Part shown: positions 1 through 5,885 of the stretch, piece after piece
How positions within the stretch are numbered: position 1 is the first letter of the stretch
How the letters are laid out: each line of letters begins with the position of its first letter
Virus record (IMG/VR): IMGVR_UViG_3300020205_002774
Location: 1 to 20,857 of that record
DNA: 20,857 nt
Strand: one strand, 5' to 3'
From: a virus
The notes under the pieces: model-generated
What the model was told of the DNA's origin: nothing
What the model saw: the letters and a program-made list of their open reading frames with translations, nothing else
The model's database searches: none
Translations under genes and position numbers: made by a program

Positions 1-1
1 A

Positions 2-202
2 ATGAACGCAGATTACTTTAGAAAACTGTCAGAAGCGCCGCAGGCACAGCCGAAGAAGGCTGACCCGGCGATACTTGAGGCGAAGATAGCGAAGTACCTC
101 GCTGCAGGTAAGACCATAACAACAATTCCACGCGGTGCCTCTGGGGTAGTACTTGCTCCGATGGGCATCAAGCGAACAGGCTTTAAAGGAGCACAGAGAT
201 GA
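2..202 (+). CDS. Small phage protein of unknown function
   Basis: This is a 66-residue, basic protein that I do not assign to a named family. Residues 24-48 (AILEAKIAKYLAAGKTITT, then IPRGASG) resemble a short motif seen in many small phage proteins, a helix followed by G-K-x-I-T-x-I-P-x-G; a small helix-turn-helix is possible but not shown. The ATG is at the second base of the window, so the ribosome-binding site cannot be seen and a longer N-terminus cannot be excluded. Its TGA overlaps the next start as ATGA, so it belongs to the same translationally coupled early cluster. Reality of the gene is likely; function is unknown. Confidence 0.6.
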   Translation: MNADYFRKLSEAPQAQPKKADPAILEAKIAKYLAAGKTITTIPRGASGVVLAPMGIKRTGFKGAQR

Positions 203-591
203 GCCAATTTTGTAAAATGTACGGCTGCCCAAAAGAGTCCCTGCAGTCAGAGGATTACTGCCAGACGCACTATCTGCGTCCCTACACGGAACACCTACAC
301 CCCAAGAAGAAACTACTTACGGCAGGAAACATTCTGCAAACAGCAGCGAAACACATGGAAGATCGTGCGGCGACATACGACCAGCAAGGTGGCGAAAGAA
401 GTATCCACAAGACCGTGACGATGTTTAACATCCTGACAGGTGCCGGGTTGACGGACGAGCAGGGTTGGCTTTTTATGACCTGCCTGAAAATGGTCCGTGC
501 GCAGCAGGGCAGATACCGAGCCGACAGCTATGAGGATGGTGCGGCGTACTTCGCGTTGGCAGGAGAGAGCGCAGCTCAGGAGCGGATATGA
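199..591 (+). CDS. Zinc-finger-like plus DUF6378-like phage protein
   Basis: A protein of 130 residues with two parts. The N-terminus has a possible metal site, C5, C10, C21 and H24 (CKMYGC then CQTH). Residues about 42-128 match my memory of the phage domain DUF6378: an ERS motif after a Y-D-Q-x-G-G turn, then FNILTG, a G-W-L-F-M block followed by K-x-V-R-A-Q-Q-G, and DSYEDGAAYFALAGE at the end. Proteins with this domain are common in phage early regions and have no established activity. AAGGAG at 186-191 sits 7 nt before the ATG. Both ends overlap their neighbours by 4 nt, which fits an operon. The domain name is from memory of the motif; the gene itself is secure. Confidence 0.75.
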   Translation: MSQFCKMYGCPKESLQSEDYCQTHYLRPYTEHLHPKKKLLTAGNILQTAAKHMEDRAATYDQQGGERSIHKTVTMFNILTGAGLTDEQGWLFMTCLKMVRAQQGRYRADSYEDGAAYFALAGESAAQERI

Positions 592-941
592 TGGCAACTG
601 CTAATGCGATAACCGGGGTCTCGGGGAGTCACGTGGTGTACGGCGTTGACCCATCAAACCCGCCGAACTACGATAAAAACTGGTGCGAGACCGGGGCGTA
701 TGGTCGCGGGGGCAGGCTGCCAGTGCATTTCAAAACCGTGCGTCTGGCCCGATTGCTCAGTGTAGAAAGCTACGACTTTCTGGCCCGTAAAATAATGGAA
801 GACGGTGGGAGGCCGCACGATGACGTGATGGTCGGACATGCCCATCGCCGCTGCCTAGTAATGAGGCACGCGGGCAGGGAGTACGTGCAGATAGGACACA
901 GATATTTGGTTAGGAAAACAATCGAGGAGAGTGCGAAATGA
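588..941 (+). CDS. Hypothetical phage protein
   Basis: A basic protein of 117 residues that I do not recognise. There are no membrane segments and no obvious catalytic motif. The central part (about residues 27-100) is mixed helix and strand with many His and Arg. The start is ATGATG at 588, overlapping the previous stop; AGGAG at 578-582 is 5 nt from the first ATG and 8 nt from the second (591), so either could be used. The last codons lie in a 27-bp sequence that recurs at the end of the next gene. Gene status rests on overlaps and spacing; function is unknown. Confidence 0.65.
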   Translation: MMATANAITGVSGSHVVYGVDPSNPPNYDKNWCETGAYGRGGRLPVHFKTVRLARLLSVESYDFLARKIMEDGGRPHDDVMVGHAHRRCLVMRHAGREYVQIGHRYLVRKTIEESAK

Positions 942-1159
942 CTACAGCAAAAATGAAAAAAGAACCCGCGTTTCCAAGCAGCCATACGGACATAAAGGGT
1001 GTACCTGTCCAAGGCATGACACTGCGCGATTACTTTGCGGCACAGGCCATGCAGGGGTATATAGCGGGGCAATACGACTTGTACCCACATGAAAAGGCGG
1101 AAAAAGCATACAAGATTGCCGACCTGATGCTTGAGGAGAGTGCGAAATGACTACAGCAA
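924..1159 (+). repeat. 27-bp direct repeat at two gene junctions (924-950 and 1133-1159)
   Basis: GAGGAGAGTGCGAAATGACT followed by ACAGCAA occurs identically at 924-950 and 1133-1159. Each copy contains the ribosome-binding site, the end of the upstream gene (E-S-A-K) and the start of the next (M-T-T-A). The gene between the copies is thus bounded by a repeated start/stop cassette. Confidence 0.9.
938..1150 (+). CDS. Small phage protein with GMTLRDYFAAQAMQG motif
   Basis: A 70-residue protein whose centre (residues 26-40, GMTLRDYFAAQAMQG) is a signature I know from many small phage and prophage proteins of unknown function; the family usually has this motif followed by a helical tail, as here. 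It has no membrane segment or metal motif. A strong GAGGAG at 924-929 lies 8 nt before the ATG. The start overlaps the previous stop (ATGA) and the stop overlaps the next start in the same way. The C-terminal codons and the following start are inside a duplicated 27-bp junction sequence. Confidence 0.75.
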   Translation: MTTAKMKKEPAFPSSHTDIKGVPVQGMTLRDYFAAQAMQGYIAGQYDLYPHEKAEKAYKIADLMLEESAK

Positions 1160-1461
1160 TACTGCTTTTTATGGGTTTAACACTCACCATGCTCACCGGC
1201 CTTGGGCTTGCCGCAGCGGCGATAAGAGAAGACAAGCTCAGATTTAGAGACGAAACCCCCAGCATCGATAAAGAACTACAGCTCAACGCCAAGATCAGGG
1301 AATTACAGGGGGTCAACCGGGTGGGCGACGAGTTGACGGAGCGATACAAGACTGTCGAGCACGTGGGGCGAGTGCGGGAGCAGACAGAACGTGTGCTGAT
1401 AGCGGGCTTAATCAAACAGTCCCGGACCGCCATCCTCGACAACAAGGAGCCAAAACAATGA
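1147..1461 (+). CDS. Small membrane-anchored protein with coiled-coil tail
   Basis: A 104-residue protein. Residues about 4-26 are a continuous hydrophobic stretch (ILLFMGLTLTMLTGLGLAAAA), a likely single membrane anchor or uncleaved signal, followed by charged residues. The rest is hydrophilic and helical, with heptad-like spacing that suggests a coiled coil. This is the architecture of phage-encoded inner-membrane proteins such as Rz-like spanins or superinfection-exclusion proteins, but nothing here separates those options. No lysozyme or holin neighbour is present, which argues mildly against a spanin. GAGGAG at 1133-1138 is 8 nt upstream of the ATG. Both ends overlap neighbouring genes. 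Confidence 0.65.
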   Translation: MTTAILLFMGLTLTMLTGLGLAAAAIREDKLRFRDETPSIDKELQLNAKIRELQGVNRVGDELTERYKTVEHVGRVREQTERVLIAGLIKQSRTAILDNKEPKQ

Positions 1462-1628
1462 ACGACATACCGGTAATTGAATGCCAGCACGAAGGGGTCC
1501 AGTTTACTTTCTTGTGCGACCGCTGCGGGAAAAAACATTATCACGGGGAAGGGGAGGGGCATAGGGTTGCTCACTGCCCAGCTTATCCAAATGGTTATAT
1601 TCTGAAAAAGGCGGAGCCTACACAATGA
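1458..1628 (+). CDS. 56-residue Cys/His-rich zinc-ribbon-like protein
   Basis: A short gene read directly from the sequence: ATG at 1458, overlapping the previous stop as ATGA, and TGA at 1626-1628 overlapping the next ATG. The 56-residue product has C9, H11, a C20-D-R-C23 knuckle, H27, H29, H35 and C40, in the pattern F-x-C-x-x-C-G-K-x-H-x-H-G-x-G-x-G-H-R-x-A-H-C. I recognise this pattern from small proteins of phages and bacteria that probably bind zinc; no function is established. AAGGAG at 1444-1449 lies 8 nt before the ATG. The tiling of overlapping starts and stops on both sides makes the gene credible despite its size. Confidence 0.7.
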   Translation: MNDIPVIECQHEGVQFTFLCDRCGKKHYHGEGEGHRVAHCPAYPNGYILKKAEPTQ

Positions 1629-1840
1629 GCGACGACGGCTACTGGTGGGTGCAGGTGTATTGGCGATGCACGAACTGGCAACTAGGGTACATCTACGAGG
1701 ACGGCAGGCCGTCCATCGGGTTTGTCTGTGTAGACGAGGATCAGGACGAACCCCCAGCAGGGGCTAACATCATTGAAGACCTCACGGATAAAGCACTTAA
1801 CGAGCTGAAAGCTGAGTTCTACAAAGTAATGAAAGAGTAA
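1625..1840 (+). CDS. Small acidic hypothetical protein abutting the repeat array
   Basis: An acidic protein of 71 residues with an aromatic N-terminal half (YWWVQVYWR at 6-14) and a helical acidic end. I do not recognise it. Its ATG overlaps the previous TGA, with GCGGAG at 1611-1616 about 8 nt upstream. The stop codon TAA at 1838-1840 supplies the first two bases of the first array repeat (AACGAGTCA starts at 1839). There is therefore no space for a separate promoter between this gene and the array, which suggests read-through transcription from the early operon, unless a promoter lies inside the coding sequence. Confidence 0.65.
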   Translation: MSDDGYWWVQVYWRCTNWQLGYIYEDGRPSIGFVCVDEDQDEPPAGANIIEDLTDKALNELKAEFYKVMKE

Positions 1841-2675
1841 CGAGTCATATGAGGCGAGAAACCCAACTCCCTGAAACGAGTCAGATAAGCGGAGAAAACC
1901 ATCGATATTGAACGAGTCATAGTGATTAAGAAAACCAGAATAAACGAACGAGTCAGACAACTAAAGAAAACCATAAAAGGAGAACGAGTCACTGACGTCA
2001 AGAAAACCATAGCTGCCAAACGAGTCAATCCTGTTTAGGAACCCAAACCATGCAAACGAGTTATAAAAAATAAGAAAACCATTCGATGAAAACGAGTCAA
2101 CAAACTTGAGAAAACCATCTCACGAAAGCGAGTCCCAGCGAGTTAGAAAACCTCACTCACGAAGCGAGTCAAAAGGCCAAAGAAAACCACGCAAGGGGAA
2201 CGAGTCACGAACACCAAGTAAGCCGTAAAAGGAGAACGAGTCAGCCTGTCGAAGAAACCCATATTAAACAAACGAGTCATCGGGGATAAGAAAACCAGCT
2301 TGGTCTAACGAGTCATCGGGGGAAAGAAAACCAATGAGAACAAACGAGTCATCATGCACGAGAAAACCATTCTATGAAAACGAGTCATCGAAACCAAGAA
2401 AACCAGTCAATTTAAACGAGTCAAGTAATTGAAGGAAGCCATAAGTCCCAAACGAGTCATATCAATTTAGAAAACCACATCATCGAAACGAGTCATAACT
2501 GGGAAGAAAACCATAATCTGAAAACGAGTCACGCAAAGATAGAAAACCAGTGATTGCAAACGAGTCAAGTAATTGAAGGAAACCATAAGTCCCAAACGAG
2601 TCATCAAAAAGAAGAAAACCAAACCCACCGAACGAGTCATGATTGTCCAGAAAACCAAAGGTGGAGAACGAGTCA
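1839..2675 (+). repeat. TIGR-type array: 23 dual-spacer 36-bp units plus a terminal half-repeat
   Basis: CGAGTC (or its variant) starts at 1841 and recurs every 36 bp without a single indel to 2669. Each unit is repeat 1 AACGAGTCA, spacer A (9 nt), repeat 2 AGAAAACCA, spacer B (9 nt). Spacers A/B by unit: 1 TATGAGGCG/ACTCCCTGA; 2 GATAAGCGG/TCGATATTG; 3 TAGTGATTA/GAATAAACG; 4 GACAACTAA/TAAAAGGAG; 5 CTGACGTCA/TAGCTGCCA; 6 ATCCTGTTT/AACCATGCA; 7 TAAAAAATA/TTCGATGAA; 8 ACAAACTTG/TCTCACGAA; 9 CAGCGAGTT/CACTCACGA; 10 AAAGGCCAA/CGCAAGGGG; 11 CGAACACCA/TAAAAGGAG; 12 GCCTGTCGA/TATTAAACA; 13 TCGGGGATA/GCTTGGTCT; 14 TCGGGGGAA/ATGAGAACA; 15 TCATGCACG/TTCTATGAA; 16 TCGAAACCA/GTCAATTTA; 17 AGTAATTGA/TAAGTCCCA; 18 TATCAATTT/CATCATCGA; 19 TAACTGGGA/TAATCTGAA; 20 CGCAAAGAT/GTGATTGCA; 21 AGTAATTGA/TAAGTCCCA; 22 TCAAAAAGA/AACCCACCG; 23 TGATTGTCC/AAGGTGGAG. 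The period, two alternating repeats and two spacers per unit match published TIGR arrays (tandem interspaced guide RNA). Confidence 0.9.
1839..2675 (+). ncRNA. Predicted precursor of 36-nt tigRNAs
   Basis: In known TIGR-Tas systems the array transcript is processed to 36-nt guide RNAs. Their repeats form a box C/D-snoRNA-like fold bound by the Nop domain of Tas, and both spacers pair with the DNA target. Here the array lies on the + strand between two + strand genes, so a rightward precursor is the simplest reading; strand is inferred from gene direction, not seen. The conserved blocks AACGAGTCA and AGAAAACCA both contain GA steps that could take part in a kink-turn, but they are not simply complementary to each other, so the fold is inference. 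No promoter was recognised upstream. Confidence 0.7.
2417..2596 (+). repeat. Duplicated array units (unit 17 at 2417-2452 and unit 21 at 2561-2596)
   Basis: Units 17 and 21 carry the same spacer A (AGTAATTGA) and spacer B (TAAGTCCCA) and differ at one base, in repeat 2 (AGGAAGCCA against AGGAAACCA). They share the G at the third base of repeat 2, which is otherwise seen only in unit 6. This marks them as copies of each other, placed exactly four units (144 bp) apart. Confidence 0.9.
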
Positions 2676-2707
2676 AACAACAACTAACTAGAAAAGAGAA
2701 CAACACG

Positions 2708-3574
2708 ATGAGCGATATAAGAACGATGGTACGCGGGGCGTACGACATACAGAAACTGAGAATCCAGATGGGTAACCGCATTGTTGCCAACTGGAAAGCA
2801 AAGCTGGGGCAAGCACCCAGTGCTACAGAGGAGACGCTAGACGCAGCCGAGAAAACTTTGCTAGACGATCTGCGGGATTCCTATAAGAAGTTGGCGGATG
2901 GCGTAGCGACACTACCACGCCAGTCCACGTTCAAGGGCGACGAGCTGATAAGCACCTACACCGAACTTGTTTTGATAGATCAGTACCTGAGCCTCGAAGA
3001 TCAGGAGAACAAACAGTTCAGCCGATTGAAGAACGTGCTCAAAGACTTCCCGGTTTACAACGAGTTTCTGGTAAACGTGTACGGCGTAGGGCCAGCAATG
3101 GCAGGAGTCATTGTGTCGGAGATCGATATCCACGCAGCGCAGTACCCGTCCAGCTTGTGGAAGTACGCGGGGCTCGACGTAGCCGGTGACGGGCATGGGC
3201 GTTCAAAACGTAAAGAGCACCTAGAGGAGTCAACGTACTTAGACAAGGATAAAAAGGAGCAGACGAAGATGGGCATCACGTTCAACCCGTTTCTGAAGAC
3301 CAAGCTAGTCGGTGTTCTGGGTTCATCGTTCCTTAAGCAGAGCGCGGTTAAGTGCCCGTACCGTAAGATATACGACGACTACAAGCACCGCTTGGAGAAC
3401 AGCCCCGCACACGCAGAGAAAAGTAAAGGGCATCGCCACAGCATGGCAGTACGCTACGCAGTAAAAAGATTTCTAGCAGACCTGTACGTTGCATGGCGCA
3501 CCCTCGAAGGATTACCAGTAGCTAACGAGTACAGCGTTGATAAACTGGGTATCGTTCATCGCTTAGCTGCGTGA
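2708..3574 (+). CDS. tas: Tas protein of a TIGR-Tas system (Nop/IS110-like, no nuclease domain)
   Basis: A 288-residue protein. Residues 1-115 are charged and largely helical, probably a coiled coil. Residues 118-156 carry the signature of the IS110-family C-terminal domain (Transposase_20): YGVGPAMAGVIVSEID at 125-140, then SSLWKYAGL at 148-156. A basic GRSKRK stretch (164-169) and a helical C-terminus with RHSMAVRYAVKRFLADLYVAWR follow. IS110 proteins and Tas proteins share this fold with the Nop domain of box C/D snoRNPs, which binds guide RNA. The N-terminal DEDD/RuvC-like catalytic domain of IS110 transposases is absent, and I see no HNH motif, so this would be a nuclease-less Tas. An ATG at 2573 in the same frame exists, but its extra 45 codons are array sequence. 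ATG 2708, 32 bp after the last repeat and with AAGAG at 2694-2698, is the better start. Alternative: a degenerate IS110 transposase, made unlikely by the array. Confidence 0.85.
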   Translation: MSDIRTMVRGAYDIQKLRIQMGNRIVANWKAKLGQAPSATEETLDAAEKTLLDDLRDSYKKLADGVATLPRQSTFKGDELISTYTELVLIDQYLSLEDQENKQFSRLKNVLKDFPVYNEFLVNVYGVGPAMAGVIVSEIDIHAAQYPSSLWKYAGLDVAGDGHGRSKRKEHLEESTYLDKDKKEQTKMGITFNPFLKTKLVGVLGSSFLKQSAVKCPYRKIYDDYKHRLENSPAHAEKSKGHRHSMAVRYAVKRFLADLYVAWRTLEGLPVANEYSVDKLGIVHRLAA

Positions 3575-3650
3575 CAACGAGCACGAAACCCTCGGCCCAC
3601 CATTAATAACGTAATGGGTGCGCAGTCACGGGGCCGGGGGCCTTATAACT
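3575..3650 (+). other. Structured intergenic element after tas (nested inverted repeats)
   Basis: CCCTCGGCCC at 3589-3598 pairs with GGGCCGGGGG at 3631-3640 over ten positions, with one G-T (G-U) pair. Inside it a second perfect hairpin, CCATTA/TAATGG (3600-3605 with 3612-3617), has a 6-nt loop. No run of T follows, so it is not a classical intrinsic terminator. Directly before it, at about 3576-3591, AACGAG and GAAACC occur close together like a collapsed copy of the two array repeats. It could end the array-tas transcript, protect it, or be a separate small RNA; which is not visible. Confidence 0.55.
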
Positions 3651-3666
3651 AATGAGGAGAAATCAA

Positions 3667-3975
3667 ATGAATGAAAACACAGCGCCCGTGATGTCCGCCA
3701 CGAAAAAGAAGTGGTGGCAGTGGCACCAAGACAACCCACAGGTCTACGAGATGTTTAAGAAGTTTACGTTTCAAGCAGTGGGTCGTAGGCACAAGCGGTT
3801 GAGTGCTTGGCTGATCGTGAACCGAATACGGTGGGAAACAAGCATCGAGACTACAGGCGTAGACTTTAAGATATCGAATAATTTTATTGCGTACTACGCT
3901 CGGCTTTTTATGCTGGACCACCCGCAGTACAAGGACTTTTTTGCTACTAAGAAAATGAAGGACGACGAAGAGTGA
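3667..3975 (+). CDS. Conserved hypothetical phage protein
   Basis: A 102-residue, mostly helical, basic protein. The pattern W-x-x-H-Q-D-N-P-x-V-Y-E-M-F-x-x-F (residues about 16-33), then RLSAWLIVNRIRWE (45-58), DFKISNNF and ARLFMLDHPQYKDFF near the end is one I recognise from many phage and prophage proteins with no assigned role. An in-frame ATG at 3652 exists, but GAGGAG at 3654-3659 lies 7 nt before the ATG at 3667 and overlaps the earlier start, so 3667 is preferred. The TGA overlaps the GTG start of the DNA polymerase gene (GTGA), placing it as the first gene of the replication module. Confidence 0.75.
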   Translation: MNENTAPVMSATKKKWWQWHQDNPQVYEMFKKFTFQAVGRRHKRLSAWLIVNRIRWETSIETTGVDFKISNNFIAYYARLFMLDHPQYKDFFATKKMKDDEE

Positions 3976-5885
3976 AACTAATAGTAGGAGACTTTGAAAC
4001 GTACTGGTCGCAGACACACTCGCTGTCTAAGATGAGTCCCATAGACTACGTGATGCACCCGGATACAGAAGTCATTTCACTGTCCCTCAAGGTAGATGAC
4101 GAGCCGACACGGGTATGGTTTGGCGAAGCGGCCATACGCAAACGCTTACAAGCGCAAGACTGGTCGGATGTGATGTTAGTCGCGCATAACATGTCAGCGT
4201 TTGACGCGATGCTTTTTGCGTGGCGATTTAATGTACAGCCCAAGGTATGGGGGTGCACGCTGGCAATGGCCCGACCCATCCACAGCAAGACCTGCGGGAA
4301 CTCGTTAGCCAAGCTGGTCGAGCACTACGGTCTCGGGGTGAAAGACAACACCGCCCTACTCAACACCAAAGGCAAACACCTGTGCGACTTCACGAACACA
4401 GAACTGCTGGCGATGGAGGGGTACAACCGCGACGACACTGACCAATGCCACGGCCTGTTCCAAGCCCTGAAAAAGCACTACAACGCCGAAGAGCTATGGC
4501 AGATCGACAGCACGATACGGATGCTGGTAGAGCCGAAGTTCATGTTGAGCCGACAGGTACTGGATAAGGCACTCAGCGATGTCAGGATTCAGAAGCAGCA
4601 GGCGTTGGCGCAGATGGCGAGCGTGCTCTACGAGATGGAGGTAGATGACAACCCAGCGGTAGAAGAAGTTGTTCGCAGTAAGTTGGCGTCCACCGCGCAC
4701 TTCAGTAAGCTGCTGCGGGCCAGAGGCGTCCGGGTACCCATGAAGCAGAGCCCATCAAACCCAGAGAAAAGGATACCTGCGCTGTCTAAAACAGACGAAG
4801 CGTTCCTTGCACTGCAGGAGCACGAAGACCCGGTGGTTGCATTGGCAGCGAGCACGCGACTGGACGTTAAGTCAACAATACTGGAGACCCGGCTGGAGTC
4901 GTTCCTTACAACGGGTAAGGCGCTGCGCGGAAGACTGCCGATCCCACTCCATTACTGTGGGGCCGACACAACGGGCCGGTGGTCAGGCTTCATGTACAAC
5001 CCGCAGAACCTGCCGCGCATAGACCCGAGCAAGCCCAAGCTGTCTGACGCGCTGCGTAAGTCGATGGTAGCCCCGCCCGGATACAAGGTAGTGGTAGCCG
5101 ATTTGTCCGGTATTGAGCTGAGAGTTAATCACTTTCTGTGGAAGGTTCCGAGTTCGATGGCGCTGTACCAAGCGTCACCAGACAAGGCCGACCTGTACAA
5201 GGACTTTGCGCACAGGTTGTATAGGGTGGAGCTAGAGGAAGTAACAAAGCCGCAGCGGCAGATAGGCAAGGTCGCGCACTTGGGACTAGGGTTCGGAGCC
5301 GGGGGCGGCGCATTTCAGAAAGTGGCTAAGACCATGGGCGGCATAGACTTGTCGTTAGAAGCAGCCCAAGCGATTACCACGCAGTGGCGTGACGCATACG
5401 AAGACATTGTGCTTGGGTGGCGCAGGTGCCATGAGATGCTACAATTCATAAGTCAGGGAGACCGCTTGACTATTGACCCGTGGGAGTTGATGGAGACATC
5501 TGCAGAGGGCATACACCTGCCATCTGGGCGCGTAATACGTTACCCCCTACTGCGAGAAGAAGTTAATGAAAACGGCCGGAGCGAGTGGGTGTACGGCACT
5601 GGCCGCCACCAAGCGAGAATATACGCGGGTAAGGTGACGGAGAATTGTGTTCAGGCGTTGGCGCGCGACGTCATTGCCGGTAACGCATATCAGATGTACA
5701 AGCAGACTAAGCTGCGCCCGAGTTTGGCAGTGCACGACGAGCTGGTTTACATAGTGCCCGAGAGCGACGCCGTTGCTGCGCTTGAAACGCTGCAAACAAT
5801 AATGCGAACACCTCCAGTCTGGTGGCCGCAGTTGATAACGTGGTCCGAAGGCGACATTGCCGACACCTATGGAGATGCTAAGTGA
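3972..5885 (+). CDS. polA: DNA polymerase, family A, with 3'-5' exonuclease
   Basis: A replicative phage polymerase of 637 residues with no 5'-3' exonuclease domain. The proofreading domain is visible: Exo I DFET (D7, E9), Exo II AHNMSAFDAML (about 72-82), Exo III YNRDD (Y151, D155). The polymerase domain has motif A DLSGIELR with D377, motif B RQIGKVAHLGLGFG with R429 and K433, and motif C VHDE with D589. At the positions equivalent to E. coli Pol I 762 and 766 it has Leu437 and Phe441, where E. coli has Phe and Tyr. Leu at 762 is a known class of viral PolA in environmental phages. The GTG start overlaps the previous TGA, and its own TGA overlaps the next GTG. Identification is firm; the thumb region is shorter than in E. 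coli Pol I. Confidence 0.95.
   Translation: MKLIVGDFETYWSQTHSLSKMSPIDYVMHPDTEVISLSLKVDDEPTRVWFGEAAIRKRLQAQDWSDVMLVAHNMSAFDAMLFAWRFNVQPKVWGCTLAMARPIHSKTCGNSLAKLVEHYGLGVKDNTALLNTKGKHLCDFTNTELLAMEGYNRDDTDQCHGLFQALKKHYNAEELWQIDSTIRMLVEPKFMLSRQVLDKALSDVRIQKQQALAQMASVLYEMEVDDNPAVEEVVRSKLASTAHFSKLLRARGVRVPMKQSPSNPEKRIPALSKTDEAFLALQEHEDPVVALAASTRLDVKSTILETRLESFLTTGKALRGRLPIPLHYCGADTTGRWSGFMYNPQNLPRIDPSKPKLSDALRKSMVAPPGYKVVVADLSGIELRVNHFLWKVPSSMALYQASPDKADLYKDFAHRLYRVELEEVTKPQRQIGKVAHLGLGFGAGGGAFQKVAKTMGGIDLSLEAAQAITTQWRDAYEDIVLGWRRCHEMLQFISQGDRLTIDPWELMETSAEGIHLPSGRVIRYPLLREEVNENGRSEWVYGTGRHQARIYAGKVTENCVQALARDVIAGNAYQMYKQTKLRPSLAVHDELVYIVPESDAVAALETLQTIMRTPPVWWPQLITWSEGDIADTYGDAK

Noticed and set aside
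1839-2675. CRISPR array
   Set aside because: The period is 36 bp in total, with two different 9-nt repeats and two 9-nt spacers per unit; CRISPR units are about 60-75 bp with one longer repeat. No cas genes are present.
1839-2675. Iteron-type replication origin or simple satellite repeat
   Set aside because: Half of each unit is unrelated between units, while the other half is strictly conserved and spaced; iterons and satellites are conserved over their full length.
2573-2707. N-terminal extension of the tas gene from ATG 2573
   Set aside because: These 45 codons are array units 21-24; ATG 2708 follows the end of the array and begins the conserved-looking protein.
1682-2790. Minus-strand proteins with 12-residue repeats (DSF...GFL, TRS...MVF) across the array
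   Set aside because: They arise because 36 is a multiple of three, so the array stays open in several frames. They lack starts and ribosome-binding sites of their own.
2708-3574. A complete IS110-family insertion sequence
   Set aside because: The protein lacks the DEDD catalytic domain and no element ends or bridge-RNA-like flanks are apparent; the array gives a better explanation.
3652-3666. Start of the post-tas gene at ATG 3652
   Set aside because: Its bases overlap the GAGGAG ribosome-binding site that serves the ATG at 3667.
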